Of a stretch of DNA of 64,000 nucleotides, positions 1 through 12,800 are shown piece by piece. A model generated the notes under the pieces. That model worked only from the letters and a program-made list of their open reading frames with translations, was not told the DNA's origin and did no database searches. Source of the DNA: Toxonevra muliebris (lineage: Eukaryota; Arthropoda; Insecta; Diptera; Pallopteridae); contig OY829326.1 in the NCBI GenBank assembly GCA_963691655.1, forward strand, positions 75,261,235 through 75,325,234, written 5' to 3'. Both the position numbers and the translations under genes were made by a program. The stretch's first letter is position 1; each line of letters starts with the position of its first letter.

Positions 1-3000
1 AGTTGGAAAAAAAATGTTATATTTAGAGAATTGCAATTTTTTTTAAACCCAAAGTTGTTTATAAGCAACTTTTTGCAGGATTTTGTAAGAAGGACATATC
101 GCTCGTTTGCAGCAAGACTGCCATAATCTAGCAAAAAAAAAAATTCGGCTATAAACTTTTGTCGTGATAATTTTTTTGTCGTTATAGCAATCGACGGAGT
201 GGCAGATCATTGAAAACTTTAAGTGCCATTTTCTCCAAAAAAAAAGAAGAAGAAAAGTTTCGAATTATGTATACAGAAATAACTGTTATTTAATCCTTTA
301 ACCTGTGTAAATTAATCATAACGTTATTTTATGTACTTGCAGCAAACGCGTGATATGAGTTTCAAATTTTGTAAACATCTTATTTAGTCTAAAAATGTAT
401 AATTGGCAGATTTTTTTATTTTTAGCACCAAAAGGTTAAGAGCTGCCCTGAAGACGTTAAAGTAGGACTACAGTTCCTCATGTGAAAAAAACGATAATTT
501 TTAAGAATTTTTTTAAGGTATTTTATTATTACATAATAAAGTCGGTCTTTTTTTTGTAAAATTATCTAGGCTTTCTAATAAAAAATACTTTCTAACTCCA
601 GTGTTTACTTTAACGTTGCGATAAAAATGGTTTCATAATAATTTTTATTTCCTAAGCTGCTACAGTATACCTACTTAATTCCATGACATATAACTATTAT
701 TACTATTAGGTCGCCACCGTAACTAACATCAGCGCTATTACGGAGTAAACTATGAATTGCGTTCTTTGTATGCAGAAGAAATTAAGTGCGTTAATAAAAC
801 TGGCAAAAACTACCAAAAACATATTGGTTTTTGCAATTTTTTTAAAAATCATTTTTACCATAGATAAATCCAAAATAAAAAAGGAGTTATGAAGCTCAAA
901 ATAGAAATAGGTACCAAAAAAATTCGCTTTGGAAAATTATTAACTATCAAAATTTCTTATCGCAAGTACATAATTACAAACAAACACCTGAACCCAGCGA
1001 GTAATTTTATAACTACTTCCAAAAAAACTAACCTTAGAAATCATAGCAGGGTATTTATTTTTATATTTAGGTATATCTCATTTTTAAGTACTGGAAAAGA
1101 TTCCATATCTTAATGTACTACTATATTTCTTATTGAATAAATTGAAATTGAAATTGTAATGAATATTAAAGTACTAATCTAATTTAATCCATCAACTGTT
1201 TTCATTCCATTGTAATTATAACATTGTAATGAAGAAAAACATCCACATCGATTCTCGTACCAAATTGGAATGAAATACACATTACTAATTGATTCCTCGA
1301 TGCATTAAGTTTGATGTTAAAACTGATGCAATTGGCATCACAATTGGCACAGTGTTATTAGAGGTGAACAGTTCGAAGCTAATTGCATTGTCTATATGGA
1401 ATAGATAAAAATTTAACATTACTTTTGAATGAATTCTTCTTACAAATAGTTGCATATTTATTGCTGGGTACAAACACACACAAGTACATTATTCCAACAT
1501 ACACATGTGCAACATTATCACCTAAAATAAACAACGATAAGTGAAAACAGAATCACATTAAAAATTTTATCTAGACCATGAGTCATTGTTGTATGTGTTT
1601 TCAAGAGTTAAGAAGCTACTATAAAACTATGAAAGAGAACAACAGATAACTAAAACACCTTAAGTAATTCTAAAATATTTCAATTTCAAAGTCAAGCTTA
1701 ACCATTCATTGAGAAAACAATTGTTATTTTGGCAAATGGCATGACCATTTGCTGCAAAGAAAAGTAAAAACTGTTTTTAGGCAAATGAAAGTAACAAATT
1801 TAATAAAAAAAATGTTACTTATGAGTAACTACTTAATGGAAATATAATTAAGCAGGGCATTAGAGAAATTAACTGGTTACTTAACAAACATATCGTTTAA
1901 ATTAGAACGGTGTTTTAAATAATTAGGCAAATCAAAATTTATAATTATGTTAGGTATAATCAATATATAAATAAATTTCAAAAATGGAATGAAAGATGCG
2001 TTAACGCCTACTTCTCATTCAGATTTAACGATATTATTATCACTAAAGATATGTTAAAAAAAAGGCAAGAGCTACTTATGACGATTTCTGATTTTATATG
2101 ACCATTTTGACCCGTGTTTGATAGTGGTTAGAGTGCCCTCTTATTGTGTGATATGTAAAAGGTTCAATGATTATACAAATAATTGAAAAAATAATTAAAA
2201 ATAGAATATCTTTCTGAATTAATATCTCCTAACCTTGGCGTGACCCAAAAAATTTAAAGCAAAGTTGTTATCTCCATGTAGCTGACAATGGCAAGTGTTA
2301 AAAATTATCACAGTTATGAACTCAGCATGAAATTGGAACTATTTTGTGAAATATAATACAAAAGCGTTTAGAGTTACTGTCAACCTAAATTATAGGGTAT
2401 ACGAAAACATTTTCAACCATACTTGCAAGAACTCTTTTTGGAATAAACAGTAGGTACTCTTACTAGCTCATGATTTATACATTATTAATATACATATTTA
2501 ATATACATAGTTTTCTAAGTAAAGTTTTAATTTTGAATAGTCTGCAATTTTCTCATTTGACAACTACTGTGTTGTCATTTTTTGACAGGTGATAAGCAAA
2601 AACTACGGAGAGTGTGCAATTAAAATGAGGCGATACATGATTCAGCAACGCATTGAAATTGTTAAAATTGACTACAGAAATGACCTGGGGGTGACTGTTT
2701 CGGAAAATGGATTGTGCTATTGAACCACTATTACTGAATTTCTATGGCTGCAACTTTATGGGCGATGTTTACTTCCAGACGTTTTTTGGTATAATATTGT
2801 TTTCGTTGTAGTATCTAAACCAAACTGATAGGCGGATTGTTTAATCTTGCCTATATTGTATGCTTATGGCTTAATATTATTTGAAAACAATAACAAATTA
2901 ATTTCAGGTAATTCTTGATTACCAAATTTGTCTGAACGAGGAACGTAGTATTTATCTCACCTGCGCTATTTTTTACTCTGACTTAATATTGAACGAATAT

Positions 3001-3877
3001 TGGCCAAACCCTTCAATTTTATGATTGAAAGCAATATTAATTTTAACTAGGAATGGATTTACATGGGGGAAAAAATACTGAAGCTATCACGTTCGATTAA
3101 ATTTTTGGCATAACTTGCCATAATTTTCTGTTTTCGTTGTAGTATCTAAACAAAACTGATTACAGTGTCATTACGAACATTGGATTGAATTGTTTAATCT
3201 TGAGTAAATGTTGCTTATCGCTTAAAATTATTTGAAAGCAATAAGAAATTTTTTGCCATTTTATATTCTATAAAATTTATTTGAGCGGGGAAGAGAGTAT
3301 TATCACTCGCTATTTCGCAGCAAAAAATAACCGAGTGATACAAGGCAGAATATAGCTACCCCCGCATAGACTCTAAGTGATAATATTGAACATGAAGTCT
3401 TCATATACAAAGCCTGTATCTATGTTCACGTATAAAAGTGCAAATATTGTACCATATCTGATTTCTGTATAAATTTAAAGCGAATATTCTGATTGGATTT
3501 TGTACCTTTGAAAAGTGCACGATAGATTGGCAGCACTGTCGCTACACATCCAACATGATTTGAACGGAAGCAATAAGAAAGAAGACTGACTGGTTTCTCA
3601 CTTCTATTTGAGTAAGATTTAATACCTGAGGGTTGCACAATAAGTGCATGCACGGATGGCAAAAACAAAGGGGAGGACAGGACACTTGACAGGCAGTTGC
3701 ATGCAAAATGACAATAACCGGCTAAAGTGGATTTCTCGAAACATCCTGGTGGTAGTTGACTACGATAAAGAAATACTCGTAACAAAAAGAAGGAGAACGC
3801 TTTTAGCATTTGGCATATTGTTATGAATTGGGGGTAAAAATGTGACGCATGATTTCTAATTAGCACAAAGAACTCAC
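1..3877. other. Non-coding, probably intron 1 of the coiled-coil gene
   Basis: No convincing exon is seen on either strand. Because the coding exon at 3878-4326 ends with a splice donor pointing left, this stretch is most likely the first part of its downstream intron. It is AT-rich with many homopolymer runs. An open frame at 3426-3866 (minus) is simply read-through past the donor. A short A-rich terminus near 1100-1150 (AATAAATTGAAATTGAAATT) resembles the 3' tail of a non-LTR retroelement, but no coding remnant supports this. Confidence 0.5.
2799..3250. repeat. Local direct duplication, about 110-120 bp unit
   Basis: Two diverged direct copies lie at roughly 2799-2910 and 3131-3250. Both begin with TTTTCGTTGTAGTATCTAAA, continue with a conserved AAACTGAT, then TTGTTTAATCTTG, and end in TTATTTGAAARCAATAA. 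Spacing of starts is about 330 bp. The family is not recognised. Confidence 0.7.
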
Positions 3878-4326
3878 CTTTCTTCTGGCATACGTTTCAG
3901 CTCAGACATATCTAATTCCAAGCGTAAATTTGATACTTCGCAGAGTAACCGATCACGATCTGTGGATACCTCTTTGAGCTTTTCGCGCAGAGCATGATTT
4001 TCACGTAGCAATTCCTCTACATTAATTGTAATTGTATTGACAGCTGCTAAGGGTTCAGGCTCTGTTAGAGATGTACTATTAATGCCACTCATGAAACCAG
4101 TCATCATGGAGCTGGCAATTAGCAGAGACTGTGTCGTTTGATGCAGTTGTTGATGATCTGTTTGCTGATCCAAAGATAGCTCTGATGTAATAGAGATAGC
4201 GTCCAACGATTGCAATTGCCTATCAATAACTGAAGTTACCACACCTATATCTACAGCTCCATCTGGTGATGTTATTCCACTATCCACTGCCCCATCGTTG
4301 GAGGATAAGGTAGTCTTATCACACAT
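3878..4326 (-). CDS. First coding exon of an unidentified coiled-coil protein
   Basis: An ATG at 4326 opens a 149-codon frame that runs into a strong donor (AG|GTGAGT, intron from 3877 leftwards) with two bases of the next codon left over. The first ~100 residues are Ser/Thr/Asp/Gln-rich and look disordered (MCDKTTLSSNDGAVDSG start). The last ~45 residues form a heptad-rich coiled coil, with NVEELLRENHALREKL followed by a run of charged and leucine positions ending in ELKRMPEER. This layout fits an N-terminal exon of a cytoskeletal or scaffold protein, but I do not recognise the family and assign no function. The remaining exons must lie left of the window. The open frame continues past the donor only as intron read-through. 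No in-frame ATG further upstream is preferred. Base composition is clearly less AT-rich than the flanks, which supports a real exon. Confidence 0.7.
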
Positions 4327-5734
4327 TATTGTTTGATTTTGCCTTTTCGCGGTTAAAGGTTAATGTACATTGGATTGACACTACACTTCTACTGCAATTT
4401 GAAACGTTACAATTCCGAGAAATCACTTCGTATTGCTTCACCTTGTATTATTTTTATTGAGGTTTCAACAATTTATTTGAAGATATGTAATTTTATTTGA
4501 AAATTGTGCACTTTCTTGCTTTTATTTCCGATTTTTATACAATCGACAAACTTCGATTTTAATTAATTTTTAAACTGCCATGGATTTTTTGCCATTTCTT
4601 TGGATCACTTTTTTCATATTTTAATTTTAATATTTTTGAGAAACAAAGAAATAACACAAACGAAAGCACTTGGAGTTACCTCCAACCAGCAAACACATTT
4701 GCACACGCTTGGTGCTTGGTCGACGACAATAAGAAAAACCGAAATCCAAAACAACTCCGCGAATCAAGTTTATGTTGTCACTCTGGTGCTATTGCTGTTG
4801 TTGATACTGCTGCATCGTTCTCTGCCGGAGGCCACTCAAACTCACTAGCTAATAGCTACTATGCAAACTGAGAACATAAAATGAGAAAGAAAAATTCATA
4901 ATAATCGCCCGACTTCTCCGCAATGAATACTATTCGACGAATGGTTTTGGAAAAATTACGACCGAACACAAAAAATTCAAACTTTTCTCCATTTGCCTTT
5001 ATATTTTGTTTCGCATTTTGTTGTTGTGCACTCTGCTTTTATCAGTGTTGTTGAACAGCAAGGTTACGTTCGAAATACTGCAACCATGTAGGTAACTATG
5101 TTACCGACGCTACTTTATGGAAGTAATAGGGCGATTACACAGAAACAAAAACACGAGTGGTTGAGGAGATTGTAATACTGCGTTTACATTCAATTTGACA
5201 ATATAAAATGGAACTTTGTATGTTAAATTGAAAACGTGAAGATTTTTTGAAAGAAAAAAAAAAGACAAGTTAAGAATGAAGTGAAGTCATGGATTCCAGC
5301 AAGTCAAACTTCGGAAATCTACCACTATTGCAACTTCTTTTTGATTATTAAACCACACCTAACTCGTGCTATTGATTTTGTAGTTTTAAGCCAACAAAAA
5401 ACATTTGACCATAGAAATATGTAGAGTCTACTACTAGAAAAATTTTTTGCAAATTTCTTCTAAATTTTTCAGTTCACATTTCTAATTAATTAATATTTTA
5501 TATTGATTGGGAAATGCTTCTAGCTCACAACAATTATTACTTACATATAAAATACCAAAATACAAAAACAATACTGTAAATGAATTCTTGAAATTTTTAA
5601 CGACCGACAGTCGGTATTGCAATTTGCGATTTTGCAATAACGATTTCCTCATTCAGTAAATTGACTTACTGACCAAATTCGATAACAATCGTTTGCGATG
5701 ATTATTAGTAGAAAATTGAGAAAATATGGTTATA
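4327..5734. other. 5' flank/UTR of the coiled-coil gene, no further gene seen
   Basis: The region upstream of the minus-strand ATG at 4326 should hold the 5' UTR and promoter. The part at 4650-5110 is less AT-rich than what follows. No TATA box or start site could be fixed. From 5100 to 5734 nothing is recognised beyond AT-rich sequence. Confidence 0.4.
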
Positions 5735-6130
5735 CAGTAGGGACTTAAAAATTAGAACTCTCATAAATTCGAATTGTCCAGAAATTAGAACCTTAGAAAA
5801 TTTATATGCATTTCATAAATTAAAGGCTCTAAAATTAGAATTTTCGGTTCTAATTTGCAAGCGAATTTTTTTTTTTAAGTTTTGTACAAATTGGTATGTC
5901 TATCCGCAAGGCAATAACTTATCTGAAACAGTCTTGGGATGAGCTGGTCCACAAACTGTTAAAAAACGATTAGTCCAACTTGCTAAATTCACTAATACAA
6001 AGTGACGATGATTCGCCACATGCGCAGTTGATGAAAGAAAATGAGAACTACAATAAAGCACTCCAAATAAATAGGCCTCTTCTAGGAGAATTCGACCTTA
6101 ACTAAATCGATATGTGGGCAGCAAACTATC
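5735..6130 (+). pseudogene. pogo-like transposase remnant with possible left end
   Basis: After a TA dinucleotide, the sequence CAGTAGGGACTTAAAAATTA resembles a pogo-type terminus. From 5911 one frame reads AITYLKQSWDELVHKLL, interrupted by a TAG, then continues through SPHAQLMKENENYNKAL to a TAA and on through IDMWAANYL. The W-x-x-L helical segment followed by an acidic region resembles the C-terminal part of pogo/Jerky/Tigger transposases. No right terminus was found. It is dead. Family assignment is by eye and only moderate. Confidence 0.45.
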
Positions 6131-6344
6131 TATTTAATATAGAGCTAGCTTATAACATTATTTGCCTCTCTTTTTCTCATTTTCCTGACCGCTCAATCAA
6201 GGTAGGTTTCGAGCACAGTATACAGTATGCCAGATAGCACAAAGTAATCTGAAATATTCTCAGGTCTTCTGAGATTTGACAATTATAACAAGTATTCGCT
6301 CAATAAATTTTGACAAATAATTTTGTTTATGAGAGAAAACTCTC

Positions 6345-6760
6345 TTAACCCATTCTCGTCCGCTGTACACAAATAAATAAATGAAATAAAAATATCAAAA
6401 ATCAATAAACTTTTGGTTTTTTTTTTTTCTGAAATAAAAGATCTCAAAATATTTGGTTGAGTGTTGTTCTATAAATTATTTAAATAAACAAAATACAATA
6501 CGTTTAAAATAATCTTCTTCAAAAATGTCCTCTTTATATTCTAAATAGTTTTACCGATTTCAAAAGAATTTTATTTAAATTTCGGAGAGGCAGATTTCTT
6601 ACTTGAATTGCATACATAACAAAAAAACTTCAAGTTTTGGGATAAATCCTTGGTGCACATTATGCACACCGTTGTTACAAACGCCTTCGAAGATCTCGTT
6701 TGTCAATGTCTAAAAAATTTTCTATTTTATTTATATATTGTGCTGGTACCAATGGGTTAA
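6345..6760. mobile_element. TTAA-bounded segment with piggyBac-type ends
   Basis: TTAACCCATT at 6345-6354 is mirrored by AATGGGTTAA at 6751-6760. TTAA is the piggyBac target site and CCC is the usual start of its inverted repeat. The segment contains the cysteine-rich end of the piggyBac transposase remnant described next. The 6345 end is therefore likely the real 3' terminus of that element, and the 6760 copy may be an internal or secondary end. Confidence 0.55.
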
Positions 6761-7440
6761 TACTTTTTTATATTTACTTCTAAAATTCAAACGTTTTGGG
6801 AGAAGTAAGAGAATAATTTTAAAATTTGGCAGACGTCAGTGAACAGAAAAGAGGGCGTCACTTCTATTTATTTCACTTTATTAATTTCACTATGGTTTCG
6901 AGGATGAGTATCTGAGACATCAGTAGGCGGAACAAACGAATGCGTGAGCGCTGCATTATCATCTGTAGTTGTAGATATTGCATATTCCCTCATTATGACG
7001 CCAGAAGAAGACGTAGGCTCAATATTTTGCTTATTGAAACGATGAATAAAGCATTCAAGTTTCCAAGCATTGACAATCAATGAGTTTGAAACAGCATTCC
7101 ATAATGGCCAATACCATTTTTTTGATCTTATGGAAATTCTGTAGTTTCGGGCAGCATTGTCGTGAAGATAAACTCCGTCCATTTCTTGATTGTAATTTTT
7201 CAGAAGCTGGTGTTGCTTGTATGTCACGAAATGACTCGGCTTTACAACTTTGCCTAAGCATTTCTTTTTCTTTTTTCCATCTCTTGACTGGAACCGTAGG
7301 ACTAATCTGATCGAAATTGGTAGCAACTGTAATTTCATTGTTGTCCTGTCAACGGCAAAACATAATTTTATTTTTCACATCGAATTTGATGTCGTGATCC
7401 ACGTTTTTGTTTTTTTTGTTCCCTGTGCACTTGTCTTGTG
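6571..7440 (-). pseudogene. piggyBac transposase remnant (C-terminal half)
   Basis: Read on the minus strand, the order is FDVKNKIMFCR, a stop, QDNNEITVATNFDQ, then VPVKRWKKEK. After a frame change in an A-rich run come MDGVYLHDNAARNYRI, RSKKWYWPLWNAV and VNAWKLE, the hallmark block of the piggyBac DDE domain (family: DDE_Tnp_1_7). Further down (about 6690-6571), CIMC and CYVC pairs form the C-terminal zinc-ribbon, ending in a stop at 6571. The catalytic N-terminal two thirds were not found, and stops plus at least one frameshift make it non-functional. It ends close to the TTAACCC terminus at 6345. This is the best-preserved evidence that piggyBac transposase once operated at this locus. Confidence 0.85.
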
Positions 7441-9795
7441 TCTGACATTTCTGGATCTTTGAAGCAAAGCTGTGTTTTGTTATTGTCTTGTTGTAATGTG
7501 GCTATCACCTTATTAAATTAGCATTGTGAAAAAAATTACTTTAAAATTTTATATGTATTAGCAAAAAATGGCAAATAGTGCCCAGCGTTCGATAAATCCA
7601 ACAGGTAGGTTTACTCTAATTTAACAGAGTTCGTGTGCATAATCTAAACAAAAGATTATTGTCGTTAATAGTTTGGCATTATAGCAACAAAATTACATTT
7701 TAGTACATATATATTTTTTAAAATATGGCTGAAAATGGTGGTTTTTTTTTAATCTTTGTAGTTAAAAGGGAATGGGGTGAATCGCGAAACATGTATATTT
7801 TTTTAGACAATATGTATTTAAAATAATTATATTGCACAAAAATGTTAAAGTAAGGTAAAATTAAAGAAAAATTAACAAAAAATAAAATAATGGACTTGAA
7901 GAGTAACTCATTGCCATTCCTCCAATTTTCCATAATTGTAATATAAATTCTTGGCGTCCAAATCCAATTGAAAAGCAACATTTTTATTTATTTTTATTTG
8001 CACAAAACACACACAAAAAGTCTTCTTCTCTAAACTTGTAATCTGTTAAAAAACGAATTTCGAATCCGTTTTTTGTCGTGTGTTCACCTAAATTTGAAAT
8101 ACAAAATTTCAACGAAATGCACTAAGTAATAAATGCCTTTTTGTGGCTTTTTAACCCATTGTTCCTTTTTAATCTTTTACTATTTTTAATGGACAATATT
8201 TTGTGATTGAAATTTTTGGCACAAATAAAAAAAAAAAAAATTTGTTTCCTTTTGCACAAAAAAAAAAAAAAAAAATATTATGTGCAGGATGTAAACCGAT
8301 AAAAACCTTTAATAATTCGGTCCTACATTCGTGAAAAACCTGACGTCATGCCATGAAAAAATATGCGACTTTGTTAACCTTGCTGCCTTTAACTTCATTT
8401 TTTTAGATTAAAAAATCAGTTTTTTATGTATATAAAAATGTTTGTAAAATAAACTTATAATTCAGCACGTCTCAGTTTTTTTTTACCGTGGGTCAAAATT
8501 TTCATTTTTTGGTTGAGAGGAGCTAGATACTAAGTGCAAAAAGTGTAATAAATTGATGTCTGAGAAAAATCTTATTGGAAAAGTTTAGTCGAATTTTACG
8601 AGGATTTCTATAGAGCATTTTAACCGTTTAGTTCCTCTTTTTATGGGCCAACTTGACCACTTTTTTGGGAAGAGTTATTTTAAAAAGAACATTTCAAAAT
8701 TAGAATATTCCACAAAAATATTTACCAGAAAATTTGAAACGAAAATCGTGTTCCAAAATAATAGAAATATGGTTCTTCAATTGTAAATACTACATACTTT
8801 CCTTCCGTTTTGGTGATGCGTCAAATGTCCACAAATAAAACAAAAGCAATCCTTATAATTATTTATATTTAATTTGAAACAACAAAAATAAAAGGAAATT
8901 TGAAATTATTTTTTATTACTTTGCATTCCAACTTCAAAAGCAACTTAAAATTTTATCAATTTCATATCGCAAGTGGTATTTTGTTTTAACACTTCAATTA
9001 TACATAGTTAAATTAAAACAAAAAAAAAAACAAAATCAGTCCAATTTTTAAAGCGAATTAGACAATGTTTCACTTGTTATAAACTAAAATTAAGAAAAAT
9101 TCATTTAAATTCATTGGCATTTTTTTAAAATTAAGTATTATTAAATTCAGTCGCATCAGATGTACCCGAAAATTTTTGATTGAATGTCTCTGAAAAGGCT
9201 GAATTGAAAAATCTATAAAAATCAACTATACATTTCACCAAAAGCGAAGGTTTAAAAATATGTTTTAGGGCTGCTGGAGCCAGTTGCATAAAAACGTAAT
9301 ACTGCAAGTACTTGAAACTTCGGTAATGAAATAATTTATATTCAATCTATATAATTTCTGAAATTGCTCAGCCTCCAAGTCAAAAGAATTGTTAACTTGG
9401 GTTGACAAAACCTGAGCCAAAGTATTTTTATGAATTGCTTCCAAAGCAAAAAATGTAAATGTTAGTTTTATTTTATATCTTTTTCATTAACTTTATAGCT
9501 TAGCTTTACAAGACAAAATTATTCGTCACAAACTTTGCGAATATTATCGGTACGGAAAAATTAAACTAGCGACAAAAATCGTTAAAAATTATTTAAGGAA
9601 TGTCACTTAACGATATTTATCGCTAGTTTAAAAAATATAACTACTGAAATCAGAGGTAAGACTAACATTTTCTGTGGGTAATTTTCTGCGGTACGTGCGT
9701 TATTGAAAATTAAAACTGAGAATTTTCGATGTGCTATTAATCTTTTGGGATTGTTAGTAAAACATATGTAAATATTCATCAACAGATCACTAAAC
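7441..9795. other. AT-rich intergenic DNA
   Basis: No gene is supported. Long A and T runs occur at 8230-8245 and 8260-8275. TTAACCCATTGTTCC at about 8151 resembles an isolated piggyBac-type terminus with no partner identified. Open frames here are short and lack family motifs. Confidence 0.5.
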
Positions 9796-9805
9796 TTTAT
9801 TTATT
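9796..9805 (-). terminator. Overlapping poly(A) signals for the CYP4 gene
   Basis: Two overlapping minus-strand AATAAA hexamers (plus strand TTTATTTATT) lie about 75-83 bases beyond the CYP4 stop codon, a normal distance for cleavage and polyadenylation. Confidence 0.55.
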
Positions 9806-9878
9806 TATAATGCTAACTTATTCATGAATATACTATTATTATTGCTTTCTTAATTTCTTCACTAAAACATCACAATAT

Positions 9879-12800
9879 TTAGTTTATACGTGGCCTAAGG
9901 CCAAAATTAATTCCAGTCTTAGAACGAAGCACAATTTTTATTGAGGGTTCTATTGATGCTCCCAACGGTAATAACTCGTAATTGCGCAACATTTTTATGA
10001 TAATCGTTTTCATTTCAAAGAGTGCAAAACGCTGTCCAATACAATTACGCGGGCCAGCACTAAATGGTATATTAGTGAATGCATTCGTAGAACGTGGATT
10101 TTCTTCTAAATGCCTTTCGGGCCAATAGCGCTCAGGATCCGTAAATACTTCTGGATCACGTAGAATTTGCCAAAGAAGAATTACGACATTGGCACGGGCG
10201 GGCAAAGTAACATCAACTAAATATTTAAAAATTTAAAATTCAAATTAAAAAAATTATATTTAAATACTTTTAATATTCAATGTCATTTTATACCCAATTT
10301 GAGATCCTCTTTAAGATAGCGTCCTATAGCCGGTATAGGTGGGTACAATCTTAAAACCTCTTTAACTACGCAATTCAAATAATTTAGATTTTGCAAATCA
10401 CGAAATGTAATGTTTCGTTCAAGATCATCACCGAAATGTGCAAGTATCTCTTCATATAATTTCTGTTGGCATTCAACATGTCGGGACAGCAAATACAAGC
10501 CGAATGATGCGGCGGATGTAGTTGTATCATGCCCCTCAAACATAAAAGTATTAACTTCATCACGTATTTGAGTATCGGTCAATGGTTTACCATCGATGGT
10601 GGATTGTAATAGTACATCCAGAAGGGCCATACGCTCTTTAATGCCGATGTCTGTAAGGATGTAGATATTTAGAATTATCAAAAAGTCTACGAATGAACTC
10701 AAAAAATGCAAATCAAATTTTATATTGATTTTTGTTAATCCCCAATTGAATTAAAATTCAATTTTACCTTCATTTTCTACATCTGTGGTTTTACTTATCT
10801 TGACGTCTGTAGTTTCTAATGTTTTCCTCCGCTTTTGAATGATATTTTCGGTAAACTGATGCATTGTGGCAATACCTTCATTTTGTTTTTTAAATAATTT
10901 TGGTGTTAGCATACGAAATACCCACGGTAGTGAAAGATGAGGCCGAATAAAGCGCGTGGCTAAGATGTTGGTTACACTGTAAAAAATTATGAAATTGCAG
11001 TTTCATTTATTTTTAATTAACTAACATGTAAGTTTATAGTAGACATAAACAGCTTGCCTTGCAAAGTTTGTGTTAAATTGTTTTACTTATTTTTGTCTTT
11101 TTAACAAGTAAAATAATGTTGTATTTTCTTATTGAAGTTTAATTTAGGTTTATGTTAAATCTTTAGAATAGCCACAAAATTATGAATGCAGTTTTGATAT
11201 AAGTTTTGGTCACTTGTTGATTCATTATTGAACAAAAATTAAATATTACTTGAAAATTGTTTTACTTACTCTTTAACAGCCTGAACAAAATCCGACTTCG
11301 AATCAACTTGAGCATTAATACGCACGCCCATTGCAGTTTCTATAAAAATAAATACAACGAAATCAATCACAATTATTTAAAATGATAACAGATTTGATTG
11401 TGCATTCGCACGCAAACAAAATCACGAGATTTCACTTTTTTTTTTGTAACTTTTAAATAAATATAACAATCATAAGTGCGATTGTAACGAAATCTTTTCA
11501 AATAGTGGGTGGGTCGATAATGAGCTCAGTAATCTCAATTGGTCAGTGTAATCGGTAGTGATTAATAAAATCTCGTGGGCTCGTTTCTGTAGGTATAATG
11601 CATTTTTTATGAATGAAATAGGAATCAAATAATGAGACAATGAAATGCAAGGACATAACAGTTCCGAAGAATATTTTTAAAATTCGAAAAATAAAAGTAA
11701 TTTTTAGAGGTTTTGTTTTATAAATCAAAAAATCTCCACAGATTGTTTATTTTCTAATGGTTATCCAATATAAAGGGATTATTAACGAAAAAAAAACATT
11801 TTTTTAATTTCAAGAGGTAATTTCTTAAGAAAATTTGGACATAAGTAATTTTAACCTTCTGTGATCCCAAATATTGGAAATATTTTCCTCATAGCAAAAA
11901 ACAAAATTTTGTCGGTCAGGGATTAATTTCTGGGAAAAAGTTGGACTTTGTGGTTTTGACTTTATATGACTTCAATTGTTTTTTGATGGAGAATATTTTC
12001 TCCGAAGAATGCTTATTATTTTTAAAACAATTTATTGAGTATAAAGGTATTATTCTAAAAAATAAATTTGGGTTTTCAAGGCCTAATTTCGTAAAAAAAA
12101 GTTGGGCCTAGGCAATGTTGGCCTTCGCTGATCCCAACTACTTTTTGATGGGGAATATTTTTGTGGAGCGTTCTTGTCTAAGTAATTTTTCCTTCCCTTT
12201 CATGATAAACAACTTTCTCTCAGCTATAAAGCATGTACAAGGTAAAATAAAAGAAAATTTATATTGATCTCGCGTATACCAAAATTATGGGTTTTGGCCT
12301 CCATAGCGAAGATTCCAGAAGTGATAGAGAAAATCTAAGTACAGGGTCGGAATCGGCTACCCTGAATTACACTAAAAAAGTTATCCATTTGCCATTTGAT
12401 TTTGTAAGGCGTGAAATTGTTGCACAATGTTATTATCAAAAATTAAAAATTACAATTTTCTCAGGTCCTCACCAGCAATTATATCCAACGTTAGCAATCC
12501 CACATGTGGATAAACATCAATGACTGTTGTACCATCGGCAAACGGGCGCAATTTCTCAACAAAAACTGTACTCTGACGATCGAAAACCTCCACAAATTGT
12601 TCAAGTATTTTAAAATGAAAAGTGGGTGTGATAATTTTACGCATCGATTGCCATTTCTGACCATGACTCAATAGCAGGCCATCACCCAACCACGATCGTA
12701 GAAGTAAATATAAAAGATGCTTGTGAATATGCTTTTGGCTGCTAAGTAAATCATCCACGTAGCGTGTATCTGCAGTTACAACAACCAGAGTGCCAAATAC

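Noticed and set aside
3426..3866. 146-codon open frame on the minus strand
   Set aside because: It lies immediately after the splice donor of the exon at 3878-4326 and has no motif; read as intron.
12287..12523. Plus-strand frame across CYP4 intron 2 and exon 2
   Set aside because: Antisense to a well-supported P450 exon and without its own motif.
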